From: Caldilineaceae bacterium
GTDB taxonomy: Bacteria; Chloroflexota; Anaerolineae; Caldilineales; Caldilineaceae
Direction of reading: 5' to 3'
Length of the DNA stretch: 64,000 nt
NCBI GenBank assembly: GCA_022824025.1
Contig: JAJEBF010000045.1
Span: forward strand, 1 to 64,000
Part shown: positions 19,390 to 27,117 of the stretch, in pieces
Position numbering within the stretch: the first letter of the stretch is position 1
How the letters are laid out: the number at the start of each line of letters is the position of its first letter
Made by a program: the position numbers and the translations under genes
Notes under the pieces: generated by a model
Seen by the model: only the letters and a program-made list of their open reading frames with translations
What the model was told of the DNA's origin: nothing
Databases searched by the model: none

Positions 19390-19433
19390 ATCTTGGACCC
19401 AAACAAGGACCAAATGTCTGCGAAACCTGCAGA

Positions 19434-19459
19434 GTACAAGTACAAAGGAGTACATGTAC
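19434..19459 (+). promoter_or_regulatory. GTAC-repeat palindrome enclosing the Shine-Dalgarno of the regulator gene
   Basis: GTACAAGTAC (19434-19443) and GTACATGTAC (19450-19459) form a 10-bp inverted repeat with a single mismatch. The six-base loop AAAGGA contains most of the AAGGAG ribosome site (445-450). The ATG follows 11 bases after that site. The block holds four TGTAC/GTACA copies, close to the CarH-type recognition word. It could be an autoregulatory DNA operator, an RNA hairpin controlling translation, or both. Confidence 0.5.
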
Positions 19460-19461
19460 AG

Positions 19462-20847
19462 ATGAATACGGACACCCCCTCATATAATTTGAAAGCGGTC
19501 GTCCGCGAAACAGGCATCAAGGCCGAAACATTGCGTGCCTGGGAACGACGATACGGGATCCCTCGCCCGGCCAGAAGCGCCGGCGGGCACCGCATCTATT
19601 CCCGCCGCGACATCGACACCCTGCACTGGTTGAACAGACGCCGCCAGGAAGGACTCAGCATCGGCAGAGCCGCCGAACGCTGGCAGTCAATGGAAAACGA
19701 AGGCAGGGATCCACTTCAGGAAAGGGGCGCCGCGCCTGCAGATCACTTCTTTGTCGGTCAACGCTGGACTGAAGGTCCCCGGATCGATGATGGTGGCCTC
19801 GATGATGCAGACGTGCAAATAAATTCCGCTTGCGCCGACTGGGTGGCCGCCTGCGTCGCTTTCGATGAAGCCGGGGCCCAGCAGATTCTGACGAATGCCT
19901 TTGCCCTCTTCCCGGTTGAAATCGTATGCCAACACGTTTTCTGCAACGGGCTCAGGCAACTGGGCGAGGAGTGGCATCGGGACAAGGTATCAGTTCAGCA
20001 GGTTTCCTTCGCCGCCGGCCAGGCGATGCAGCGTGTTAAGGTCCTCTTGGGAGCCTGCCCGCCTCCAACCCGCCCAGGTCAGATTCTGCTGGCCTGTCCT
20101 CCCGGAGAAAGCCACACCTTTGGCATCGCCCTCCTTCAGCTAATCCTGAAACGCAAGGGATTTGGAACGGTCTACCTGGGAGACAACCTGCCGGCCAACG
20201 CGACTGAAGAAACGCTCTCAAAGATTAGGCCAGACCTTGTCATCCTAGTTTCACAGCAGCTCCGCTCAGCCGGCAACCTCTTGGAACTGGCGGAACGAGC
20301 AATTCACAACCGTGTGCCTGTTGCCTCTGGCGGGCGAGTTCTGAATCTTTCCGAGCCAATTCGCCGCCGCATACCAGGTGATTTCCTCGGAACAAATCTG
20401 CTGCAAGCAGGATCACGGGTTGAATCCCTTCTCTCTTCATCCTATCAGAATAGAGACGCTGCCCTCTTGCCTAACGAGTACCGGGACCTCCTTGACAGCT
20501 ATCGCTCCAATCTTCTGCAAATCTCTTCACTCGTCCTGAAGCCGGCACAAGGGGACCCGCCGCGATGGGCCGCCCTCGGCCGGCCTTACTTCAGCATCTC
20601 CAATTCGCTCGTGGCCGCTCTGAGACTGGGAGACCCTTCGCTGATCTCTTTGGAATCGCAATGGCTCAGTACCTTCCTGGATTCCCGCTCGATTCCGATT
20701 CAGGTCATGGAGGAGTACCTGACTCTCGCCGCCGCTGCCGTGGAATCCGTCCTTGGCGCCGACGCAGACCCCATAAACCAGATGCTGGAGACTCTATTGA
20801 CGGAAATTCAGACGTACATCCACGCGTCAGAACCGCAAGGCGCCTGA
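19462..20847 (+). CDS. MerR/CarH-like transcriptional regulator with B12-binding domain
   Basis: The 461-aa protein has a MerR helix-turn-helix (residues 8-75, NLKAVVRETGIKAETLRAWE, GGHRIYSRRD). A helical B12 cap domain (about 118-200) and a Rossmann B12-binding domain (about 205-325) follow, the latter carrying Glu216-x-His218-x-x-Gly221. The His would be the lower axial ligand of cobalamin. Trp171-His172 of the CarH cap motif is present, but the Glu-His ten residues later is Val181-Ser182. An extra C-terminal region of about 135 residues is helical and unassigned. CarH proteins repress carotenoid genes in the dark with adenosylcobalamin and release DNA in light. Position at the head of a carotenoid operon supports that role. 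Start: ATG 19462 begins just before the MerR domain. Confidence 0.88.
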   Translation: MNTDTPSYNLKAVVRETGIKAETLRAWERRYGIPRPARSAGGHRIYSRRDIDTLHWLNRRRQEGLSIGRAAERWQSMENEGRDPLQERGAAPADHFFVGQRWTEGPRIDDGGLDDADVQINSACADWVAACVAFDEAGAQQILTNAFALFPVEIVCQHVFCNGLRQLGEEWHRDKVSVQQVSFAAGQAMQRVKVLLGACPPPTRPGQILLACPPGESHTFGIALLQLILKRKGFGTVYLGDNLPANATEETLSKIRPDLVILVSQQLRSAGNLLELAERAIHNRVPVASGGRVLNLSEPIRRRIPGDFLGTNLLQAGSRVESLLSSSYQNRDAALLPNEYRDLLDSYRSNLLQISSLVLKPAQGDPPRWAALGRPYFSISNSLVAALRLGDPSLISLESQWLSTFLDSRSIPIQVMEEYLTLAAAAVESVLGADADPINQMLETLLTEIQTYIHASEPQGA

Positions 20848-20918
20848 ACCTTCTTCGCCTCGACGATTTCGCAAGTCCTCCTGCCTGTCGCCTACGTGGC
20901 GCCCGCCGCACTTAAGAA

Positions 20919-21710
20919 ATGTCATATTTCGGGTTTCTTCTATATTTCGTCGGCCTTCCCTTTCTCTTGCTCCTCTTTCTCAACGCAGCCCTGCGCAGTC
21001 GCGGCAAGTGCATTCCCATCGCGCTGCGAGCCTGGCCTTCCCTCCCTGTAGTCGGCATCCACGTCGTCCTTGCTCTGGTCTATACCACGCCATGGGACAA
21101 CTATCTTGTCGCCGCCAGAGTCTGGTGGTACGACCCAACTCTCGTGGTGGGCATCACACTGGGCTATGTGCCACTCGAAGAGTATCTATTCTTCATTGGG
21201 CAGACCTTGCTGGTGGGAACCGGCCTGATCGCGTCCATACGTCTCCTTCCTACAACTGCTTTGCCCTTTCAATCGCGTCCCCAGCTCCGGCTGTGGTCGG
21301 CCGCCTTATCGCTGGCTCTTTCGCTCCTAGGCCTGTTGCTGCTCGCATCGGCGCCCGCAACAGCGTCGTATCTTGGGCTGGAACTTGCATGGGGCGCCTT
21401 CCCAATCGCCCTTCAGCTCGCTTTCGGCGCCGACATCATCTGGCACTTCCGCAGACCGGTTTTCTGGACGCTCATTCCCGCCACTCTTTTCCTCTCCGGG
21501 GCCGACGCCTTGGCCATCATGGCAGGTACCTGGACAATCAGCCCCGTGAAATCGTCAGGCGTCACCTTCGGAGGCGTTCTTCCCCTGGAAGAATTCCTCT
21601 TCTTCCTGCTCACAAGCGCCATGGTCGTCTTCGGCATCACCCTGATGATCGCCAGACCCAGCCACCAACGCGCCACGTGGATTAATGTAGGTGCGAAGGA
21701 AGCACAATGA
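20919..21710 (+). CDS. Lycopene cyclase, fused CrtYc-CrtYd type
   Basis: The 263-aa integral membrane protein contains two tandem lycopene cyclase domains of the CrtYcd/archaeal type. Each half has the conserved acidic motif: VPLEEYLFF near residues 84-92 and LPLEEFLFF near 217-226. The TTPWDNY block at about 56-62 is also conserved. Six to seven membrane segments are visible. It should cyclise one or both ends of lycopene to beta rings; with CruF in the same operon a monocyclic gamma-carotene product is plausible. The start follows the regulator by 71 bases and its stop overlaps the next ATG by four bases (ATGA). Confidence 0.9.
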   Translation: MSYFGFLLYFVGLPFLLLLFLNAALRSRGKCIPIALRAWPSLPVVGIHVVLALVYTTPWDNYLVAARVWWYDPTLVVGITLGYVPLEEYLFFIGQTLLVGTGLIASIRLLPTTALPFQSRPQLRLWSAALSLALSLLGLLLLASAPATASYLGLELAWGAFPIALQLAFGADIIWHFRRPVFWTLIPATLFLSGADALAIMAGTWTISPVKSSGVTFGGVLPLEEFLFFLLTSAMVVFGITLMIARPSHQRATWINVGAKEAQ

Positions 21711-22489
21711 AAAAACCCTTTCCGCAAGTCATGGCCGCACTGTCCCTGGCGCTATCTCTCATTCTGATCACCGGGCTCGACGCCCTCGCTCACCAACCGT
21801 ATTTCGAAGAAACGGACACTAGCGAAACGTCCCCCATGAGAGTAAAAGATCCGGAGATCTCAACCGCGCTCTATTCCACCCTGGACAAGCCCGGAGACGT
21901 CGATTTCTTTACCTTTAGCGTCACAGCCGGCCAGACAATCGAAATCGGCATGACCATCCCGCAGATCGAAGGGCAGGAGAATTTCGCGCCCACCATCGGC
22001 GTGATCGCGAACGACTTGGACGCCACCTTCGTCTCCGCCTTGCCGGCCGCTGCCCTTCCCCTGTTATCTGACCTGACAGGGGCGACCCTGATCGAACCGA
22101 CCACGGCAACCATCTTCTTCGAACCCTTCAGCCGGACGGCCTACTGGCAGCGGCAGCGCCGCCAAATTACATTCCCCGCTGAGAGCGAAGTGCATGTCGT
22201 CGTCTGGCACGCGCAACAGGAGGTTGGACGGTACACACTGGTCGTTGGGCAGCGCGAGGTGCTGGGAGGCGACTTTGACTTTGCCCGAAAACTGAAAAAG
22301 TACTGGACGCCGGTCATCCTTACGTCGGGCGCCCCTTCAGCGCCGCCGCAGGAAGCAAATCCTGGCCCGGCCCAGAAGACCCAATCCGAGCATAAAGATC
22401 AGTCGGAAACGGCCTCTCCGAATCCTGGCTGCAACTGGCTCTTGCGCGTGTTGGCCGCGCTCTTCGGCGCAAGCGAACTATGCCAGTGA
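21707..22489 (+). CDS. Unknown exported protein in the carotenoid operon
   Basis: The 260-aa protein has a signal peptide (hydrophobic residues 7-26, ending in LDALAHQ). A beta-rich domain follows with the pattern STLDKPGDVDFFTFSVTAGQTIEIGM (residues 48-73, shortened view: DVDFFTF then AGQTIEI), which resembles bacterial pre-peptidase C-terminal or DUF-type sugar-binding folds. A low-complexity Pro/Ser/Glu linker covers about 205-235. The protein ends in a short Cys-containing hydrophobic tail (NWLLRVLAALFGASELC). It overlaps the cyclase gene by four bases and the CruF gene by ten, so it is translated with the carotenoid enzymes. I recognise no enzyme. A cell-surface or carotenoid-binding role is only a guess from context. 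Confidence 0.7.
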   Translation: MKKPFPQVMAALSLALSLILITGLDALAHQPYFEETDTSETSPMRVKDPEISTALYSTLDKPGDVDFFTFSVTAGQTIEIGMTIPQIEGQENFAPTIGVIANDLDATFVSALPAAALPLLSDLTGATLIEPTTATIFFEPFSRTAYWQRQRRQITFPAESEVHVVVWHAQQEVGRYTLVVGQREVLGGDFDFARKLKKYWTPVILTSGAPSAPPQEANPGPAQKTQSEHKDQSETASPNPGCNWLLRVLAALFGASELCQ

Positions 22490-23352
22490 GCGAACATCGG
22501 CATGTCCCATTTCGCAGCCGTAGTGTTTCATCATTTTCCGGGGTCTTCAATTTGCTATGCGAATTGCGCCTCCAGACGACCATCGTCAGTCGCTTCCTTT
22601 TCTTGGTCTGGCTTCTCTTAATGGTTCTGACCCCCCATTCCCTGCGCATGGGAGGTCCTGAGACGCTGGTTCTGGTCCTTTCTCTGGCAGTCGCCGTTCA
22701 GGCTTCTCTTATCATCAGTCTGCTTTCCGCCGCGATTTCGGGTCCAGTCGCCATCGCAGTCGGCGTATCAGTACTGGCAGCGACGTGGCTGATCGAATAC
22801 TCAGGCGTTCACACCGGTCTCCTCTTCGGGCACTATCACTATACGAACGCCCTCCGTCCCCAGCTCGCGTCAGTACCTGTGCTAGTCCCCGCGGCATGGC
22901 TCATGATGCTGCCTCCTTCATGGGCTGTCGGAGCCGCCGTCGCTTCTCGCGCAACGTTAACTCCCCCTGCCCGCGGCTGGTTGAACGCCCTGTTTGTCTC
23001 TCTGGTCTCAGGATTCGCCTTCACGGCCTGGGACCTGTTCCTCGATCCCCAAATGGTTGCCTGGGGTTTCTGGCAGTGGCAGACTTCAGGTCTCTACTTC
23101 GGCATCCCCCTCGTCAACTTCGTCGGGTGGGCAGTTGCCGCCGCCGCCATCACTTTCCTTGCAATGCGCATCGTCCCGTTCAACCGCCTCCCGGTAGAAT
23201 CCCTCGCTATCGTCTACACCACAACTTGGCTGCTGGAAACTGTCGGGCTAGGGTTCTATTTTGACTTACCAGGCCCGGCCGCAGCAGGATTCCTTGGCAT
23301 GGGCATCTTCGCGGCCATGGCTTGGCGAAGACTGCTGGACCGGCCGCAGTGA
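22480..23352 (+). CDS. cruF: Carotenoid 1',2'-hydratase, CruF family (DUF422)
   Basis: The 290-aa membrane protein belongs to the CruF/bisanhydrobacterioruberin hydratase family, which adds water across the terminal double bond of a psi end group. Signatures are the WLIEYSGVHTGLLFGHYHYT block (about residues 106-125) and FTAWDLFLDPQMVAWGFWQW (about 187-206). The following IPLVNFVGW is also conserved. Seven or eight membrane segments are seen. In Deinococcus and cyanobacteria CruF acts on gamma-carotene before glycosylation by CruG. It overlaps both its neighbours, which fits a single translation unit. Confidence 0.9.
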   Translation: MPVSEHRHVPFRSRSVSSFSGVFNLLCELRLQTTIVSRFLFLVWLLLMVLTPHSLRMGGPETLVLVLSLAVAVQASLIISLLSAAISGPVAIAVGVSVLAATWLIEYSGVHTGLLFGHYHYTNALRPQLASVPVLVPAAWLMMLPPSWAVGAAVASRATLTPPARGWLNALFVSLVSGFAFTAWDLFLDPQMVAWGFWQWQTSGLYFGIPLVNFVGWAVAAAAITFLAMRIVPFNRLPVESLAIVYTTTWLLETVGLGFYFDLPGPAAAGFLGMGIFAAMAWRRLLDRPQ

Positions 23353-23936
23353 ACGCCCTCCTGTGGGTATCGATCTCCTATCTCAGCGGCAGTCTCCCAT
23401 TCTCGGTTTGGATGGGACGCCTCCTATTGCAAACTGAGATTCGCCGCTACGGAGACGGCAACCCTGGCGGGACCAATGTAATCCGCGCCGGCAGCAGGGC
23501 CTTGGGCATCACTGTGATCGCGCTCGACGCCCTGAAGGGGTTGCTGCCTGTCCTTGGCGCCCAGCATGTTGGCGGCATCGATGGTTGGCCTCTGGCGGTG
23601 GTGGCCCTGTCCGCGGTATCCGGCCACGCATTCTCCATATTTCTCAGATTGAAGGGAGGCAAGGCCGTCGCCGTGACCTTCGGCGTCTGGGCCGGCCTGA
23701 CCGGTTGGAGCACTCTTTTTCTCCTTGGCGCGCTGCTGCTGGCCGCCTACTTACTGGTGTCCATCGACGGCTGGGCAGTCATCTTCGCCCTGATTGGCCT
23801 GCTGATATTCCTGCTCGCGACAGGAAATCCAATCGATCTTCTTGGCGCCTGGCTCGGCAACACCCTGATAGTCGCCTGGAAACACCGGCGCGAACTTGCG
23901 CACCCTCCCTCTCTGCGCCGCCCTACGCCCCTATGA
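23349..23936 (+). CDS. PlsY-type glycerol-3-phosphate acyltransferase family protein
   Basis: The 195-aa integral membrane protein has the three PlsY motifs. They are SGSLPFSVWMG (about residues 13-23), GDGNPGGTNVIRAG followed by LDALKG (about 35-65), and GHAFSIFLRLKGGKAVAV (about 96-113). PlsY transfers acyl groups from acyl phosphate to glycerol 3-phosphate. GTG 23349 is preferred since it overlaps the CruF stop as GTGA; a TTG at 23322 is in frame. Location between CruF and a glycosyltransferase raises the possibility that it acylates a carotenoid glycoside, or simply supplies phospholipid. The motifs look fully canonical, so ordinary PlsY activity cannot be excluded. Confidence 0.88.
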   Translation: MNALLWVSISYLSGSLPFSVWMGRLLLQTEIRRYGDGNPGGTNVIRAGSRALGITVIALDALKGLLPVLGAQHVGGIDGWPLAVVALSAVSGHAFSIFLRLKGGKAVAVTFGVWAGLTGWSTLFLLGALLLAAYLLVSIDGWAVIFALIGLLIFLLATGNPIDLLGAWLGNTLIVAWKHRRELAHPPSLRRPTPL

Positions 23937-25063
23937 CAGCAGCGCTCCTTCTCCTGATCACCGCCGCCCTGAGCGGGATGTTTCTTATCCTGCTGACCAA
24001 CTTTCTGGCCTTCCCCGGACTAAAAAATGCCGAACCGGGGGACATCGACCTGAAAATCTCCATCCTGATCCCAGCGCGGGATGAAGTCGGCTCTATTGGG
24101 AAGACAGTAATGAGCCTGCTTCGCCAGTCCTATTCCAGGTTTGAGTTGCTTATCCTTGACGATCACTCCCAGGACGGTACGGAGGGGGCGGCCAGAGTGG
24201 CCTCCCAGGGCGACGGTCGTCTGCGGATCTTCCCAGGCAGGCCGATCCCGCGTGGTTGGCTGGCCAAAAATTGGGGCTGCCACCAGTTGGCAACGCAGGC
24301 AAGCGGAGATATCCTAATCTTCACCGACGCCGATGTTCACTGGCAGCGACCCGCCTTGTCAGCTCTGCTATCCGAATTCATGCGCGGCAACGCCGATATG
24401 CTTGCCGTGATGCCTACACAGAAGACCGAAACCTGGACCGAACGCCTTTGCGTTCCGCTCATGGCGCTCGCCCTTCACGCCTACCTGCCAGCTTTCGCCG
24501 TCCACCGTACCAGCGCCCCGCTCCTGGCAGCGGCCAACGGCCAGTGCATTGCCTTTAGCCGAGCCGCGTACGATCGCCTTGGCGGGCACGCTTCCGTGCG
24601 GCGAAACATCCTCGATGACATCGGTTTGGCCCGCCAGGCAAAACGCGCCGGCCTGCAGTTACGGCTGGTCGAAGCCGACGGCCTCATCTCCTGCCGAATG
24701 TACCGAGACTGGCGAACCGTGCGCGAAGGGTACGCCAAGAACATCCTTGCCGGGTTTGGGGGCGTCACCGGGCTGCTGGCCGCCACTTTCTTTCACTGGC
24801 TCGTCTTTCTCGCCCCCTGGGTTCTGCTCGGACTCGGCTTCGCCGGCGCAGACGTCCCCGGGCATCCTTTCTGGCCTGGTCTCTTAATTCTCGCCGGTTT
24901 TTCGCTCCGCGGCCTGACGGCATGGCGAACCGGACAGCGGGTGTTCGACGCGCTCCTGCTTCCAATTTCGGTTCTGTTGATGTCCGTTGTTGCCGCTCAA
25001 TCCTTGTGGTGGCATTTTCGATATGGAGGTCCCCTTTGGAAGGGTCGTCGCGCGATCCCCTAG
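23933..25063 (+). CDS. Family 2 membrane glycosyltransferase, CruG/CrtQ-like
   Basis: The 376-aa protein has an N-terminal membrane segment, then a GT-A domain (KISILIPARDEVGSIGKTV, about residues 40-58; DDHSQDG; TDADVHW as the DxD motif at about 132; later NILDDIGLARQAKRAG with the ED-like acidic pair). Three or four C-terminal membrane segments follow. This layout matches the 2'-O-glycosyltransferase CruG and staphylococcal CrtQ. Its ATG overlaps the acyltransferase stop by four bases. Probable role: glycosylation of the hydroxyl introduced by CruF. The longer open frame upstream (from 23585) is only the overlap with the acyltransferase gene. Confidence 0.87.
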   Translation: MTAALLLLITAALSGMFLILLTNFLAFPGLKNAEPGDIDLKISILIPARDEVGSIGKTVMSLLRQSYSRFELLILDDHSQDGTEGAARVASQGDGRLRIFPGRPIPRGWLAKNWGCHQLATQASGDILIFTDADVHWQRPALSALLSEFMRGNADMLAVMPTQKTETWTERLCVPLMALALHAYLPAFAVHRTSAPLLAAANGQCIAFSRAAYDRLGGHASVRRNILDDIGLARQAKRAGLQLRLVEADGLISCRMYRDWRTVREGYAKNILAGFGGVTGLLAATFFHWLVFLAPWVLLGLGFAGADVPGHPFWPGLLILAGFSLRGLTAWRTGQRVFDALLLPISVLLMSVVAAQSLWWHFRYGGPLWKGRRAIP

Positions 25064-25806
25064 CCGTTGAAGAGCAGTTCACAAGCTTAACATCATTGAA
25101 CTGTCTGCCTCCTCTGACAGGCGAGGAGACGCACGTGTGGACCTGGAATCTGACGGTAGAGCATTCAGTCCTAGCCCACCTGGAGAGCCTGCTTTCAGGC
25201 GATGAATGGCGCCGCATCCGACAGTTTCGAGCAGGACAGGACGCCCGCCGCTTCGTTGTCCGTCGTGGAATGGTGCGTGGAATCCTGGGCCGCTATCTGG
25301 ATCTGCCGCCGCAACAGGTCAGCTTCTCTCACAACGATTTCGGAAAGCCGTTTCTCAGTCCTGGCCTGTCGCTGGACCTGCAGTTCAACGTTTCCCATTC
25401 CTTCGAACGGGCCGCGCTGGCTGTTGGCGCCGGCGCTCCACTGGGCATCGACATTGAGCTGCTGAGAACCTACCCTACCGGCGCGCCAACGGCATCTTCC
25501 TATTTGACCCCCCCGGAGCTCGAACGCCTGTCAAGAGCTGGAGAAACCGCGCGAGACAGAATTCGCTTCCAGGCATGGACCCGCCTTGAAGCCGTCGCCA
25601 AAGCTGAAGGAGTCGGACTCCACAATCTGCCGCGGGACCTCACACGGCCCGGCCCTGCTTTCCACCGATCCCAAGCTGTGGACCCGGGCCACTTTCCCTC
25701 AGACGACAGATTCCGCGTCTCTGATCTCTCGATGCCCTCCGGTTTTGTAGGCGCATTAGCCGCACAGCCTGCAATACGAAAGACCATCTTACTTTCTGTT
25801 TTCTAG
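25036..25806 (+). CDS. 4'-phosphopantetheinyl transferase superfamily protein
   Basis: The 256-aa protein is a Sfp/AcpT-type enzyme that transfers phosphopantetheine from CoA to carrier proteins. HVWTWNL near residue 32 is the start of the conserved core. It also has FGKPFL, FNVSHSFERAALAVG and the Mg-binding GIDIELLR. The second acidic motif, usually W-x-x-K-E-A-x-x-K, reads WTRLEAVAKAEG, so the first Lys is Arg-Leu in place of Lys but the Glu and second Lys remain. I chose TTG 25036: GGAGG lies six bases upstream and the gene would overlap the glycosyltransferase by 28 bases. It ends the carotenoid operon. Its carrier-protein partner is not in the window. Confidence 0.85.
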   Translation: MEGSSRDPLAVEEQFTSLTSLNCLPPLTGEETHVWTWNLTVEHSVLAHLESLLSGDEWRRIRQFRAGQDARRFVVRRGMVRGILGRYLDLPPQQVSFSHNDFGKPFLSPGLSLDLQFNVSHSFERAALAVGAGAPLGIDIELLRTYPTGAPTASSYLTPPELERLSRAGETARDRIRFQAWTRLEAVAKAEGVGLHNLPRDLTRPGPAFHRSQAVDPGHFPSDDRFRVSDLSMPSGFVGALAAQPAIRKTILLSVF

Positions 25807-26086
25807 ACTCGCGCCTGGCCAACACCCCTTTCACCAGTTTCACGCGACCCATCGGTAGGATTAAGTCTCCACCCGCCCTTGCTCCCGGCGCATCCCAGAC
25901 CATGGTTGGCAGGAGAGGCGAGAGGCAGGGCTTAATGCGAATTCCCAGAGGTAGCCTGAAATCTGCTCCCGCAGCGGAGTGCCTGCTTTCCGACTGTGAA
26001 GTTGGCACAAGTCAAACCGATTGCGATATAATGACGCTTCGCGAATGATATGCGTTTGAACTGACCAAAGGAAGGACGCTCAAGAA
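25807..26086. other. Intergenic region after the carotenoid operon
   Basis: No gene is seen. A promoter-like pair for the following small gene is at its right end (26003-26033) and an AAGGAAGG ribosome site at about 26069-26076. Confidence 0.4.
26003..26033 (+). promoter_or_regulatory. Candidate promoter of the small membrane protein gene
   Basis: TTGGCA at 26003-26008 and a perfect TATAAT at 26028-26033 have a 19-base spacer, a little long. Confidence 0.35.
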
Positions 26087-26377
26087 ATGGCTCGACGAAA
26101 ACGAAGGCGACGTCACAGCCCAAGCAAGGCTAACCCGCGCAGCTACGGCGAACTCCGAGCCAGAGTGGAGCCTGAACAGGGACAGGCCACAGCGGCCCAG
26201 ACCCGGCTGGCACAGGAGCATAGTGAGCCTCCCGCACGTTCGTCAACGAGTCAACCCAGCAAGAAGGAAGCCGACTGGAAGGTGGAGTACGGCCGCGTAT
26301 TCTCGGACCTCAAACAGTTGCTTATCGTTTCGGTCGCGCTATTTGCTTTGATGCTGATTGTGGGGTTGTTTCTCTGA
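26087..26377 (+). CDS. Small protein with basic N-terminus and one C-terminal membrane helix
   Basis: The 96-aa protein begins with a very basic stretch (ARRKRRRRHSPSK), has a polar middle region rich in Gln, Ala and Ser, and ends in one hydrophobic helix (LLIVSVALFALMLIVGLFL, residues 78-96). The tail-anchored layout places the basic part in the cytoplasm. AAGGAAGG precedes the ATG. I do not recognise a family. A nucleic-acid or lipid-headgroup contact by the basic part is possible. Confidence 0.65.
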   Translation: MARRKRRRRHSPSKANPRSYGELRARVEPEQGQATAAQTRLAQEHSEPPARSSTSQPSKKEADWKVEYGRVFSDLKQLLIVSVALFALMLIVGLFL

Positions 26378-26414
26378 GTGTTGCAGCTGAGTTGCTCAGG
26401 AGCCCCTGCCTATA

Positions 26415-27089
26415 TTAGTGCGCTCCCTGCCGCAGAGGCGATCCCCAAAGTAGTATGACCCGGATCCCCATGTGTAGTAGACCGCACAGCCAGAAACTCT
26501 GCGTAAAGAGGAAGAGGCTTGATGTCGTAAGCAGGATCAGAAGCGTCAGGAGGCGGTCAGTTTGGGTGGAGGACTGTACAAAAACGCCCGGCAGCGAAAT
26601 CGCAGCGCCAATCCAGACGGCCCAGTACTGGGATGAAGAGGGCGAAAACGAAAGCGAGTAAAGAAGGTCCAGTACGCTTCCACGCAGAAAACACCAGTGA
26701 AATTCCTGCGCGCAACTCTCGATCAGCGAGGGACCTGAGAACTGGCCAATGTAAGACAAGGCGCCGGTCGCCTCTGTATCCGTTTCCAGCCAGATGCGAA
26801 TCAAGGCCAGAAGCACAAACAGACCGGACACGGCGACCACGCCGACGATGAGCCCCGAAATCAAGTCCGGATTCCCCAGACCCATCAGGCGCGGCGATAG
26901 AGCGCCCACCAGCAGCCCAACGTACGGCAACAGGATCCAGCGCGCGGTTCGGACCGGCTGCTCAATAGGTGGCGCAAACTGCCGGGTCCCGAATGTTGCG
27001 ACGCCGGCCAGGATGAAACTTAGTGTCAGCCACGGGCCGGCGCCCAATGGCGTGGCTGTAAGTTGCTCCACCAGCCAGTTAACGACCAT
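26415..27089 (-). CDS. Polytopic membrane protein, possibly degenerate CPBP-like
   Basis: The 224-aa protein has about seven hydrophobic segments. The region ESCAQEFHWCFLRGSVLDLL (about residues 123-142) resembles the first motif of CPBP (CAAX/Abi) intramembrane proteases (E-E-x3-R). The last helix holds LCGLLHMGI with a histidine, as in their third motif. The Glu-Glu pair is Gln-Glu here, so I do not call it a protease. It is convergent with the upstream small gene and divergent from a two-helix protein gene. Confidence 0.6.
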   Translation of the reverse strand: MVVNWLVEQLTATPLGAGPWLTLSFILAGVATFGTRQFAPPIEQPVRTARWILLPYVGLLVGALSPRLMGLGNPDLISGLIVGVVAVSGLFVLLALIRIWLETDTEATGALSYIGQFSGPSLIESCAQEFHWCFLRGSVLDLLYSLSFSPSSSQYWAVWIGAAISLPGVFVQSSTQTDRLLTLLILLTTSSLFLFTQSFWLCGLLHMGIRVILLWGSPLRQGAH

Positions 27090-27117
27090 TTCAGGATTCT
27101 AACGAAACAGAACGCCA

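Larger units (their letters stand above)
18753..19461. other. Divergent control region of the carotenoid locus
   Basis: The 709 bases between phytoene synthase and the B12-type regulator contain an AT-rich block (18925-19010) with promoter-like and operator-like elements. A pyrimidine-rich, C-rich block of about 300 bases (19010-19345) follows, and then an AT-rich promoter-like block (19350-19390). No gene is convincing. The elements are listed separately. Confidence 0.6.

Noticed and set aside
19393..19461. TTG 19393 or ATG 19414 as start of the B12-type regulator
   Set aside because: The extra residues would be encoded by the GTAC palindrome, no ribosome site precedes them, and TTG 19393 lies before the inferred transcription start.
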